DNA of 15,028 bases from CAZOEL01 sp964578835 (GTDB lineage: Bacteria; Desulfobacterota; Syntrophobacteria; Syntrophobacterales; Syntrophobacteraceae), in contig CAZOEL010000117.1 in the NCBI GenBank assembly GCA_964578835.1, positions 1-15,028 of the forward strand, written 5' to 3'. The notes under the pieces were generated by a model that searched no databases, was not told the DNA's origin, and was given only the letters and a program-made list of their open reading frames with translations. A program made the translations under genes and the position numbers. Shown piece after piece: positions 1-6,918 of this stretch. Numbering within the stretch: position 1 is the first letter of the stretch; each line of letters starts with the position of its first letter.

Positions 1-459
1 CCCGTATACGCTCCGCATCATAGCAAAGAAGGTCTCAATAACCAGGTCTACAACCGCTGCTTCGGCACGCGGTTTTGCTCTCAGAACGACCCGTACAAGG
101 TGAGGCGCTTCAACTGGTTTACCTGGACCCGGCCCAAGCCTTTGGACCTGCAGCTCAATCCCGACGTTACCGTGCGCCAGAAAGGAATCATGGAAAAGTG
201 CTCCTTTTGCGTTCATCGAATCGTTGAGGCGAAGGTGCATGCGCGCAACGAAGGCAGAAAGGTTCGGGATGGAGAGTTTACAACCGCCTGCGCTCAGACT
301 TGTCCCACCGGCGCTCTCGTTTTCGGAAACCTGCTCGACCCCGAGAGCAGGGTGTCTCAACTGATCAAGGATCCCAGGACATACCAGGTTTTGCAGCATC
401 TCAACACGAAGCCTGCGGTCTTTTACTTGAAGAAAGTAACCCCTGTGGTGGAAGTCTAA
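1..459 (+). CDS. actB: Alternative complex III iron-sulfur subunit ActB, C-terminal part (5' end outside window)
   Basis: The frame is open from the first base, so this is the last 152 codons of a longer gene. ActB is the periplasmic iron-sulfur subunit of alternative complex III and carries electrons from the quinol site in ActC to the haem subunits. Visible ferredoxin-type elements are a first group at window residues 20-31 (Cys20, Gly-Thr-Arg, Cys26, then Asn-Asp-Pro), a CxxC pair at residues 67 and 70, and a CxxxCP group at residues 97-102 (CAQTCP). The segment YKVRRFNWF and the ending CPTGALVFGN...DPESRV are typical of ActB as I know the family. The usual second Cys of the first group is Thr, as is normal for the [3Fe-4S] site of this family. 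The usual fourth Cys is Asp30 (codon 88-90), which is unusual. The gene ends 3 nt before actC. The molybdopterin-like ActB1 half must lie upstream. Confidence 0.9.
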   Translation, partial: PVYAPHHSKEGLNNQVYNRCFGTRFCSQNDPYKVRRFNWFTWTRPKPLDLQLNPDVTVRQKGIMEKCSFCVHRIVEAKVHARNEGRKVRDGEFTTACAQTCPTGALVFGNLLDPESRVSQLIKDPRTYQVLQHLNTKPAVFYLKKVTPVVEV

Positions 460-462
460 GAG

Positions 463-1782
463 ATGAAAGATTTCAGTTATAGCGATGTCAATCGAGAAGT
501 AACGCGCGTTATGGGCTCTCCCAGCCGGGCCTATTGGTTAATTGTCGGGTTCTGCTTTCTCCTGCTCCTGTTCGGAGCCGCCACATGGGGTTATCAGATC
601 GCTACCGGCCTCGGGGTTGCGGGCATAATGCACCCGGTCGTATGGGGAACCTACCTGGTGAATTTCGTCTTTTGGGTCGGAATCGCTCATTCGGGGACGC
701 TCATCTCGGCCATTCTCTATCTTCTGAGAGCCCCCTGGCGCACGGCCATAGCGAGAAGCTCGGAAGCCATGACGGTTTTCGCCATCTTTACCGCAGGCCT
801 TTTTCCGTTGATTCACCTGGGACGAGTCTGGATCGTCTACTGGATTCTTCCTTACCCCAATCAGAGGAATCTGTGGCCGAATTTTCAGTCCCCTCTCGTC
901 TTCGATGTGATCGCCATATCGACCTATCTCACCGTAAGTCTTCTTTTCTGGTATACGGGAATGATTCCGGATCTGGCGGCGGTTCGAGACCAGTCGACGG
1001 GATTGCGCAAAAAGATCTACGGTTTCTTTTCACTCAATTGGACCGGCAACCACAGGCAATGGCACCATTACGGCTGGGCGTACCTCTTTTTTGCGGCTCT
1101 CGCCACCCCGCTCGTAATATCCGTCCATAGCGTCGTTTCCTGGGATTTCGCTCTTTCCATAGTCCCCGGATGGCACAGCACCATATTCGCCCCTTACTTC
1201 GTCGCCGGGGCCATCCATTCGGGACTCGCCATGGTGCTCGTTTTGTTGATTCCCCTTCGAGCGATATACAAGTTCGAAGACATCATCACTATGAAAACCC
1301 TCGAGAACATCGCCAAGACGATCATCTTGACGGGCGTCATCATGGCCTATTCCTATGGGACGGAATATTTCATCGCCTGGTACAGCGAAAATCAGGTGGA
1401 GAAATACACCTTCCTATGGCGCGCCATCGGAGATTACGCGCCTCAGTTCTGGATCATGCTCATTTGCAACACGGTCGCCCCTCTGTTTTACTTTTATAAA
1501 AAATTCAGGACCAATCTTATATCATTGTTCGTTATTGCCGTTCTGGTGAACATCGGCATGTGGTTCGAGCGATACGTGATCATCATCGGCTCCGTCGCCC
1601 GCGAATACGACCCCTATTCATGGGGATACTACAGTCCGACCTGGGTGGATTACGGCATTTTCGCCGGTTCTTTCGGCTTGTTTTTCTTCTTTTTCTTTCT
1701 GTTCGCAAAGTTCCTCCCATCCATATCGATTACGGAAGTGAAGGAGGAGGTTGCTCCTCCCATGCGCGGACAGATCGAATAG
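463..1782 (+). CDS. actC: Alternative complex III membrane subunit ActC (NrfD/PsrC family)
   Basis: A 439-residue polytopic protein of the NrfD/PsrC family, about ten predicted hydrophobic helices, as expected for ActC. ActC holds the quinol-oxidation site beside the iron-sulfur cluster of ActB and is a candidate for proton translocation. Family features seen are MHPVVWGTYLVNFVFW near residues 56-71, the IHLGR segment at 117-121 and WPNFQSPL at 138-145 followed by Asp148. These match the helix-bundle signature I associate with ActC/ActF. Its ATG lies 3 nt after the actB stop with a purine-rich GGAAG upstream, so translation is probably coupled. Length is normal for the family. It pairs with the second NrfD-like subunit (ActF) at 2357-3601. 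A simple PsrC or NrfD of another enzyme is unlikely because ActD and ActF follow directly. Confidence 0.93.
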   Translation: MKDFSYSDVNREVTRVMGSPSRAYWLIVGFCFLLLLFGAATWGYQIATGLGVAGIMHPVVWGTYLVNFVFWVGIAHSGTLISAILYLLRAPWRTAIARSSEAMTVFAIFTAGLFPLIHLGRVWIVYWILPYPNQRNLWPNFQSPLVFDVIAISTYLTVSLLFWYTGMIPDLAAVRDQSTGLRKKIYGFFSLNWTGNHRQWHHYGWAYLFFAALATPLVISVHSVVSWDFALSIVPGWHSTIFAPYFVAGAIHSGLAMVLVLLIPLRAIYKFEDIITMKTLENIAKTIILTGVIMAYSYGTEYFIAWYSENQVEKYTFLWRAIGDYAPQFWIMLICNTVAPLFYFYKKFRTNLISLFVIAVLVNIGMWFERYVIIIGSVAREYDPYSWGYYSPTWVDYGIFAGSFGLFFFFFFLFAKFLPSISITEVKEEVAPPMRGQIE

Positions 1783-1846
1783 TTTTGAGGGATTGCTGAA
1801 TTGGCGCGCATCGTTATGGCGACGGTTATCCGGGTTGGATAATGTA

Positions 1847-1853
1847 GAAGGAG
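1847..1853 (+). promoter_or_regulatory. Ribosome binding site that decides the actD start
   Basis: GAAGGAG is a strong Shine-Dalgarno sequence. It ends only 1 nt before an in-frame TTG at 1855, which is too close to be used. The next in-frame start, ATG at 1867, lies 13 nt downstream, somewhat long but usable, so 1867 is preferred. Confidence 0.5.
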
Positions 1854-1866
1854 ATTGGATGAGATT

Positions 1867-2373
1867 ATGCAGAAGCCTGCTTTGATGGGAATCTTTCCCT
1901 ATCTCGACGATTTGTTGAGGGCTCTCGAATCTGTTAAAGAGCTCAAGAAGGATTACACGGTATTCTCTCCTACAGCTCGACACGAAATCAAGGAAGCTGT
2001 CGGGATGAAGCCGAGCCCGGTCCGCTATTTCACTCTGTTCGGTGGTCTTCTCGGCGCAATATCCGGTGTGAGCCTTGCCGTCTACACCGTTTTGCAGTGG
2101 AAATTCATCGTAAGCGGGAAGCCTGTTATTCCCTGGGCGCCGTTTGTCATCGTCGCTTTTGAATTTACGATCCTGTTCGGAGTTCTCATAACCGTAATCG
2201 GAATGCTCTTGACGACTCGATTGCCTCGGTTTCGCCTCCCGTCCTACTACGATCCGAGGTTCAGCAAGGACCGGTTCGGGATAATGGTGCCCTGCGACGA
2301 TAACGAGCGGGAAAAGGTAAAGAAGCTTCTCGAGGACGCCGGCGCGGAGGAGATCCATGAAGTCCAGAGCTGA
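1867..2373 (+). CDS. actD: Alternative complex III subunit ActD (DUF3341 family)
   Basis: A 168-residue protein of the DUF3341/ActD family, the small membrane subunit of alternative complex III that sits beside ActC and ActF. It has a soluble N-terminal domain with the family pattern (GIFPYLDDLLRAL, then a KDYTVFSPTARHEI segment), followed by two membrane helices (about residues 40-62 and 80-105) separated by a short loop containing SGKPVIPW and then FEFTILFG. After these comes a short soluble tail. The segment from SGKP to FEFT is the part I recognise best. The start ATG 1867 is chosen over in-frame TTG 1855 because the ribosome binding site at 1847-1853 would abut the TTG. The gene overlaps actF by 17 nt. 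ActE, which usually lies between actD and actF in canonical operons, is absent here and a likely equivalent is found at 7595-8119. Confidence 0.9.
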   Translation: MQKPALMGIFPYLDDLLRALESVKELKKDYTVFSPTARHEIKEAVGMKPSPVRYFTLFGGLLGAISGVSLAVYTVLQWKFIVSGKPVIPWAPFVIVAFEFTILFGVLITVIGMLLTTRLPRFRLPSYYDPRFSKDRFGIMVPCDDNEREKVKKLLEDAGAEEIHEVQS

Positions 2374-3601
2374 AATCTTTTCGGAAATCATGGCCGCGGG
2401 ACTCGGCTCGAAGAGGCGCTTCTATCTCATCCTCTTCTCCTCTCTCGCGGCGCTTGGAGCCTGCGTATTCCTTATGAGCGCCTTCGGACCTTACGCGCAA
2501 AGAGCGTGGCAGGCATATCTTGTCAATTTCATGTTCTGGACCGGGATCTGTTTCGGGTGCGTTCTTCTGTCGGCGGCAATGATAATGACCAACGCCCGCT
2601 GGGGAAGGTCTCTCAAGAGGCTTGCGGAAGCTCCCGGAGCTTTTCTGCCCGTTGCTTTTCTCCTTTTCTGGGTCCTTTATTTCGGCAAGGAGAGGCTGTT
2701 TCCATGGGTGCTGGAGCCCGTACACGGTAAAGAGGCATGGTTGAGCGCGGGTTTTCTGTTTGCAAGGGACGGCTTTGCGTTCTTTCTTCTTGCGGCTGCC
2801 GCTCTTTTTATCATCTATCACTCGGTGCGCAACGATCTCGAATTTATCGCCTCGGGAACGTGGAGTGAAGATGCGGAAACGGCTTCTCCGGAGACTCTGA
2901 GACAGCAGAGCATGTTTTCACCCGTCTTCGGGATACTTTATCCAGTAGTCCTGAGCCTTCTCGCCTTCGATCTGATCATGTCGCTAAACCCGCATTGGGT
3001 CAGCACCCTGTTCGGCGCCTACTTTTTTATAGGCTCCTTTTACTCCGGCATTGCGATGATGATCATCATATCGAGCCTTTCGATAAAGACCCTGGGACTC
3101 GGGAGCTTCGTACAAGGCAAGCACCTTCATGACCTGGGTAAGCTTCTTCTGGCTTTCGGCATCATGACGGGCGACTTTTTTTATTCGCAGTTCCTTGTCA
3201 TCTGGTACGGCAATATGCCGGAGGAGACGCGTTATGTTTTATCGCGCGTTCGGGAAAGCCCCTGGGACGCCTTCGCGTGGACGGTGCTGCTGCTCTGCTT
3301 CGTAATTCCCTTCTTTACCTTGCTCAGCCGCAAGATCAAAACGAAGCCTCTGGCGATGATCGCGCTTTGTTCCCTCATCCTGGTCGGGATGTGGCTCGAG
3401 CGTTTTCTTCTCATCGTTCCGTCCGTGTGGAAATCCGATGAGATACCCTTGGGAATCATCGAGATTCTGATTAGTGCAGGCTTTTTCGGACTCGTAGCGC
3501 TTTGCGTGGTGCTTTTCCTGGAAAGATTTCCCATGATTCCAATCTCCGATCCGCTTTTTCAGGAATATATCGAAGCGGAGCGGCGGAAGGCTCAGGCATA
3601 G
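2357..3601 (+). CDS. actF: Alternative complex III second NrfD-like membrane subunit ActF
   Basis: A 414-residue polytopic membrane protein related to ActC, with about ten hydrophobic helices. In the family ActF is the second NrfD-like subunit of alternative complex III. It lacks a clear quinol site and is proposed to help in proton transfer. Visible features include AWQAYLVNFMFWTGICFG near residues 50-68, which parallels the first conserved helix of ActC, and a late SLNPHWVSTLFGAYFFIGSFYSG segment (near residues 210-235) characteristic of ActF. The ATG at 2357 has GGAGGAG (2346-2352) just upstream and lies inside the end of actD, indicating translational coupling. The last gene of the contiguous ACIII block, it is followed by about 100 nt before the pentahaem gene. 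Length is in the usual range. Confidence 0.9.
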   Translation: MKSRAEIFSEIMAAGLGSKRRFYLILFSSLAALGACVFLMSAFGPYAQRAWQAYLVNFMFWTGICFGCVLLSAAMIMTNARWGRSLKRLAEAPGAFLPVAFLLFWVLYFGKERLFPWVLEPVHGKEAWLSAGFLFARDGFAFFLLAAAALFIIYHSVRNDLEFIASGTWSEDAETASPETLRQQSMFSPVFGILYPVVLSLLAFDLIMSLNPHWVSTLFGAYFFIGSFYSGIAMMIIISSLSIKTLGLGSFVQGKHLHDLGKLLLAFGIMTGDFFYSQFLVIWYGNMPEETRYVLSRVRESPWDAFAWTVLLLCFVIPFFTLLSRKIKTKPLAMIALCSLILVGMWLERFLLIVPSVWKSDEIPLGIIEILISAGFFGLVALCVVLFLERFPMIPISDPLFQEYIEAERRKAQA

Positions 3602-3702
3602 AAGTCATCGGCCCCAGACCAATTTTTTCCAGGGGGGAGTCCTCCGGGCTCCAAACGCCGGTTTCCTGAAACATGAACTTCTTTTTCCGATAGAGTGACA
3701 AT

Positions 3703-4242
3703 ATGGCCGAGACAAGCGAAAAGGAAAAAAAGCGAGCGGTGAAATGGTATGGATGGTTTACGGCAGCCAGTTTGGCGGTCGTGGCTCTGCTCTACTTCTA
3801 CTATTTCTATCCGGATGAGGAAATCGGTCCTCAGCAGCCCATCTATTTCAGCCACAGGGTGCACGCGGGAGTGAAGCAGATAGATTGTCGCTTTTGTCAC
3901 GCCTATGTCGAGAGGTCTCAACATGCGGGACTGCCCGAGGTGGAGAAGTGCTTTTTCTGTCATAAATACATCATACCGACTCACCCGCAGATAGTGAAAG
4001 AAAAGGAGCACTTGGATACGAAGAACCCTGTTCCCTGGGTCAGAATCTTCTTTATTCCTGACCACGTCAAGTTCAAGCACTTGCCCCATGTGAACTGGGG
4101 GAAGATCGACTGTGTGAGATGTCACGGAGATGTCGCTCAATTCGATCGGCTTCAACGCGTGGATTTCAAAATGGGCTTTTGCATCGATTGTCATAAGGAG
4201 AGAAAAGCTCAGCTTGACTGCTGGCTGGCGTGCCATCATTAA
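3703..4242 (+). CDS. actA: Pentahaem c-type cytochrome, ActA of alternative complex III
   Basis: A 179-residue multihaem cytochrome anchored by one N-terminal helix (about residues 17-36) with the rest in the periplasm. ActA is the pentahaem subunit of alternative complex III that takes electrons from ActB. Haem sites are CRFCH at 62-66, CFFCH at 83-87, CVRCH at 137-141, CIDCH at 160-164 and a C-terminal CWLACH at 173-178, which is CX3CH rather than CX2CH. The segments QPIYFSHRVHAG, IDCRFCH...VERSQHAGLP and PWVRIFFIPDHVKFKH match the ActA pattern I know. In standard operons ActA comes first, ahead of ActB. Here it sits after ActF and 6 nt or more before the oxidase subunit gene. The ATG has only a weak upstream GAGTGA. 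A second, upstream ActA cannot be excluded because the window starts inside ActB. Confidence 0.85.
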   Translation: MAETSEKEKKRAVKWYGWFTAASLAVVALLYFYYFYPDEEIGPQQPIYFSHRVHAGVKQIDCRFCHAYVERSQHAGLPEVEKCFFCHKYIIPTHPQIVKEKEHLDTKNPVPWVRIFFIPDHVKFKHLPHVNWGKIDCVRCHGDVAQFDRLQRVDFKMGFCIDCHKERKAQLDCWLACHH

Positions 4243-4248
4243 GCCGAC

Positions 4249-5700
4249 TTGGGTAAGGCGGATGAGCCTTCCACTACGTGGCTTTTCGGCTCAACCACAT
4301 ATGAAATTCTTAGCGCATGGAGAGGTAAGACATTGCAACTGCTAAGAGAAGAACCTTACGGAACAGTGAAAGCACTTTTCCTGAGCTCTGCGGTTTGGTT
4401 CGTCATAGGCGCTATCGAGGGAATGATCGATGCGACCGATATGGCCGCCCCCGAGCTATTTGGAAACATTCCCTGGCTGGTTTTCGGCAGAGTGCGCCCA
4501 ATGCACACCACGACCATGATCTTCGGCTTCGTGGGCTCCGCCCTGGTCGGAGCATCCTATTACATGATTGCGGCTCTGACAAAGACTCCTCTCTACAGCG
4601 AAAGACTCGGCAAGCTATCCGTCTGGATATGGAACTTTTCGATATTCCTAGGCACAGCAGCCTTGGCGATGGGATATTCTCAGGGCAGAGAATACGCAGA
4701 GTGGATCTGGCCGGCGGATGTCGGAATCCTGCTCTCTTCCGGGATCATTTTCTACAATTGCCTTCAGACGGTAATCCGGAGAAAGGAGCCCGTTCTCTAC
4801 GTATCCATTTGGTATATCCTTGCGGGCCTGGTGTATACCTGGCTCATCTACTTCTTTGGAAACGCCATGTGGAATCCTTCGAGCGGCGCCATTGCCGGCA
4901 TGCCCGACGCTATCCTCGCCTGGTTCTACGGACACGGCGTCGTCGGGCTATTCCTGACGCCTCTGGCCGTGGCAATCGCCTACTACGTGATTCCCAACGT
5001 CACCCGGTCGCCGCTCTACAGCCATGTTCTATCCCTCGTGGGGTTTTGGACGATTTTGGTCATCTATAACCATATAGGGACGCATCATCTGCTGCAGACG
5101 CCGGCCCCGACCTGGCTCAAGGTGCTCGCCATATCCGGCAGCATAGCAATGCTCATTCCCGTAATGACCGTCCTTGTCAATTTGTGGCTCACGATGCGGG
5201 GGCGGCTCGGATACGTTCATGCGGATATCGGCGGCAGATTCGTCATGGCGGGCCTTGTCTGGTACATTCTAACCTGCACGCAGGGTCCATTGCAGTCGCT
5301 GCCCGTGGTGCAGAGGCTCACGCATTTGAACAACTGGGTCGTCGCTCACGCTCACATGGGAGTTTTCGGCTTTTCCGGCATCATAGGGCTTGGCGGAATC
5401 TATTACATCCTGCCAAAGATAACGGGCAGGCCTCTCTACAACAGCCGCCTGGCGGATATCCAGTATTGGCTTGTGCTGCTGGGGATGTCCGGCTTTTTCA
5501 TCGTGCTCACAGCAGGCGGTCTCGTACAGGGAAACAGCTGGCTAAACGGCGAAGTGGTCTACCGGACTCTTCCCCAGATCCATCCTTATCTCGTCGTTCG
5601 CGCTGGACTTGGGCTGTTGTTTCTCTCGGCCGCCTTCATTGGACTATACAATATTTACATGAGCATCAAAGGACCCGCATACGATAGGAATCAGCAATGA
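4249..5700 (+). CDS. ccoN: cbb3-class oxygen reductase catalytic subunit (CcoN-like)
   Basis: A 483-residue haem-copper oxidase subunit I of the C (cbb3) class that reduces O2 at a haem b3-CuB centre in the membrane. Ligand candidates all appear: His86 in GRVRPMHT (haem b), His229 in FYGHG (CuB), Tyr273 six residues before the His279-His280 pair (the helix VII cross-linked tyrosine of cbb3 and the CuB ligands), and His367/His369 in VVAHAHMG (haem b3 and haem b). The position after His229 that carries an FeB-binding Glu in nitric oxide reductase is Gly, so an oxidase is favoured. The Glu that usually precedes GP in cbb3 enzymes is Gln345 (codon 5281-5283). The start is uncertain: TTG 4249 lacks an evident ribosome binding site, while TTG 4333 has GGAGAGG at 4319-4325. 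The gene overlaps the next gene by ATGA. Confidence 0.88.
   Translation: MGKADEPSTTWLFGSTTYEILSAWRGKTLQLLREEPYGTVKALFLSSAVWFVIGAIEGMIDATDMAAPELFGNIPWLVFGRVRPMHTTTMIFGFVGSALVGASYYMIAALTKTPLYSERLGKLSVWIWNFSIFLGTAALAMGYSQGREYAEWIWPADVGILLSSGIIFYNCLQTVIRRKEPVLYVSIWYILAGLVYTWLIYFFGNAMWNPSSGAIAGMPDAILAWFYGHGVVGLFLTPLAVAIAYYVIPNVTRSPLYSHVLSLVGFWTILVIYNHIGTHHLLQTPAPTWLKVLAISGSIAMLIPVMTVLVNLWLTMRGRLGYVHADIGGRFVMAGLVWYILTCTQGPLQSLPVVQRLTHLNNWVVAHAHMGVFGFSGIIGLGGIYYILPKITGRPLYNSRLADIQYWLVLLGMSGFFIVLTAGGLVQGNSWLNGEVVYRTLPQIHPYLVVRAGLGLLFLSAAFIGLYNIYMSIKGPAYDRNQQ
4319..4325 (+). promoter_or_regulatory. Candidate ribosome binding site for an internal ccoN start
   Basis: GGAGAGG lies 7 nt before the in-frame TTG at 4333. 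If used, ccoN would start at 4333 and lose its first 28 residues, leaving an N terminus closer to the first membrane helix. Confidence 0.35.
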
Positions 5701-6644
5701 GAATGAACCCAGCCATTATCCTTCTCGGGGGTATTCTTGTTTTTGCTCCTGTAACTTTCGTACATATTTTCGTGCCATGGCTAACCATAAGCGAAGAGCC
5801 TTCAGAAATATTCAGGCCCAGGACGCCGCTCGAGAACGAGGGTCGCGCCATTTACGTGAACAACGGCTGCACCTACTGCCACACTCAATTTGTGAGGAAC
5901 ATCGATTGGGACCTTGGGGCAGAGCGCGTTGCGCGGTCAGGAGACTACATTCATGATGTGCCTCACCTTATCGGCACGGAGCGCACGGGTCCGGATCTCT
6001 CGCAGGAAGGCGGGGAACATCCCGACGACTGGCACGTGGCGCATTTCATCAATCCACGGTTCGTACGTCCCGAGTCGATCATGCCGTCATGGGAATTTCT
6101 CGGCATGGACAAGATAAACGCTCTGATCGCCTACAAGCAGAGCCTTGGCTATAAAATGGCCGATTATCGCGTAGAGAGGCAGAAGCACTGGAAGCAAAAA
6201 GCCATAGAAGCTTTTGAAGCCGGACCGGAAAAGAATGTGGAATGGCTCCATTCGATGGTTCCGGAGCCCTGGCGCAAGCTGCCGAACCCGTACCCCACGA
6301 CGCAACCGGATCTCCTGCGAGGGCATCGCATTTACCAGGGATTCTGCATAGGATGCCACGGACCCATAGGCGACGGCATGGGACCCGCCCAGCCACATCT
6401 CTACCCGCCTCCTCTCAACTTCACATTGCTTAAAGACAGAGGGATCTCGGGAGGCATTCTGTACTACCAGATCATGAACGGCATTACCGGGACCGCTATG
6501 CCTTACTTCAAGCGAGAGCTCGAGTCGGAGAAGATCTGGGCTGTGGGGAATTACGTCGCGGTCTATTTTATTGGACAGACGGACGCCGACACAGAGCCCA
6601 AGGGCATCGATGCGGCTTATGAGCCAAAGCTCGGGGAGTATTGA
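5697..6644 (+). CDS. Dihaem cytochrome c: CcoO domain fused to a CcoP-like haem domain
   Basis: A 315-residue protein with an N-terminal membrane anchor (about residues 5-28) and two c-haem domains in the periplasm. The first (residues 45-150) is a CcoO domain: CTYCH at 58-62 with TQFVRNID after it, GTERTGPDLSQEGG near 93-106, DDWHVAHFINPR at 110-121 and axial Met129 in SIMPSW. The second (about residues 205-295) has CIGCH at 217-221, a GDGMGP segment and candidate axial Met268 in TAMPYF. It resembles a CcoP haem domain. It would pass electrons from ACIII cytochromes to haem b of CcoN. Normal cbb3 has CcoO with one haem and CcoP with two on a separate polypeptide, so this gene merges functions. 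The ATG overlaps the ccoN stop by 4 nt, with AGGAA upstream. GGGGAG before its stop serves the next gene. Confidence 0.88.
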   Translation: MRMNPAIILLGGILVFAPVTFVHIFVPWLTISEEPSEIFRPRTPLENEGRAIYVNNGCTYCHTQFVRNIDWDLGAERVARSGDYIHDVPHLIGTERTGPDLSQEGGEHPDDWHVAHFINPRFVRPESIMPSWEFLGMDKINALIAYKQSLGYKMADYRVERQKHWKQKAIEAFEAGPEKNVEWLHSMVPEPWRKLPNPYPTTQPDLLRGHRIYQGFCIGCHGPIGDGMGPAQPHLYPPPLNFTLLKDRGISGGILYYQIMNGITGTAMPYFKRELESEKIWAVGNYVAVYFIGQTDADTEPKGIDAAYEPKLGEY

Positions 6645-6645
6645 G

Positions 6646-6915
6646 ATGTATTATCTCGGATGGGTGAGTCTTGTCGTCATCAGCTTGTGGGTTAGCTTGC
6701 TGGCATTCTTATGGGCGATGAAATCCGGGCAATTCTCCGACCAGGGGCGGGCGAGGTATTTGCCTTTAGCTGAAGATTTTCCGCCTTGCGATGTGAAAGA
6801 GCCGTCGAAGCTGACGCTCCATTCATATGTTATGCTCGCAGTCATTATTATAGGGATTTTAGTCACGTTGAGTCCTGTTGCCCTTATTCTCTACAAGCTC
6901 AAAGGAACAGGTTGA
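6646..6915 (+). CDS. CcoS-like small membrane protein with a second helix
   Basis: An 89-residue membrane protein beginning 1 nt after the previous stop. Its first 45 residues match the CcoS pattern: a short N-terminal helix ending in WAMKSGQFSDQ, then a charged linker and an acidic LAEDFPP stretch. CcoS is a cbb3 oxidase assembly protein thought to help insert haem/copper cofactors. Usual CcoS is about 45-70 residues and has one helix. Here a second hydrophobic helix follows (about residues 58-82, from HSYVMLAVIII to ALILYKL), so it is either a CcoS fused to another small subunit (for example CcoQ-like) or a distinct family. A longer in-frame reading from 6571 overlaps the CcoO-CcoP gene and is rejected; ATG 6646 has GGGGAG 7 nt before it. 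The CcoS assignment rests on the WxxxSGQF motif only. Confidence 0.65.
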   Translation: MYYLGWVSLVVISLWVSLLAFLWAMKSGQFSDQGRARYLPLAEDFPPCDVKEPSKLTLHSYVMLAVIIIGILVTLSPVALILYKLKGTG

Positions 6916-6918
6916 AAG

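Noticed and set aside
1826..1842. Short hairpin TTATCC/GGATAA before actD
   Set aside because: Six base pairs with a five-base loop, AT-rich and without a T-run; not distinguishable from chance.
1618..2391. A 257-residue minus-strand open frame
   Set aside because: It lies opposite actC, actD and actF, has no recognisable domain, and its composition (Arg/Ser/Glu-rich) is typical of an antisense shadow of real coding sequence.
2261..2821. A 186-residue minus-strand open frame
   Set aside because: It is antisense to actF, rich in Lys/Arg/Pro without domain features, and has no ribosome binding site that I can see.
3602..3702. Possible terminator or promoter between actF and actA
   Set aside because: A short T-run near 3625 lacks a preceding GC-rich stem and no convincing -35/-10 pair was found, so neither is reported.
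4249..5700. The oxidase subunit could be a nitric oxide reductase (NorB)
   Set aside because: The cbb3 helix VII tyrosine (Tyr273) is present and the NorB Glu four residues after the first metal His is Gly, so an oxygen reductase is favoured.
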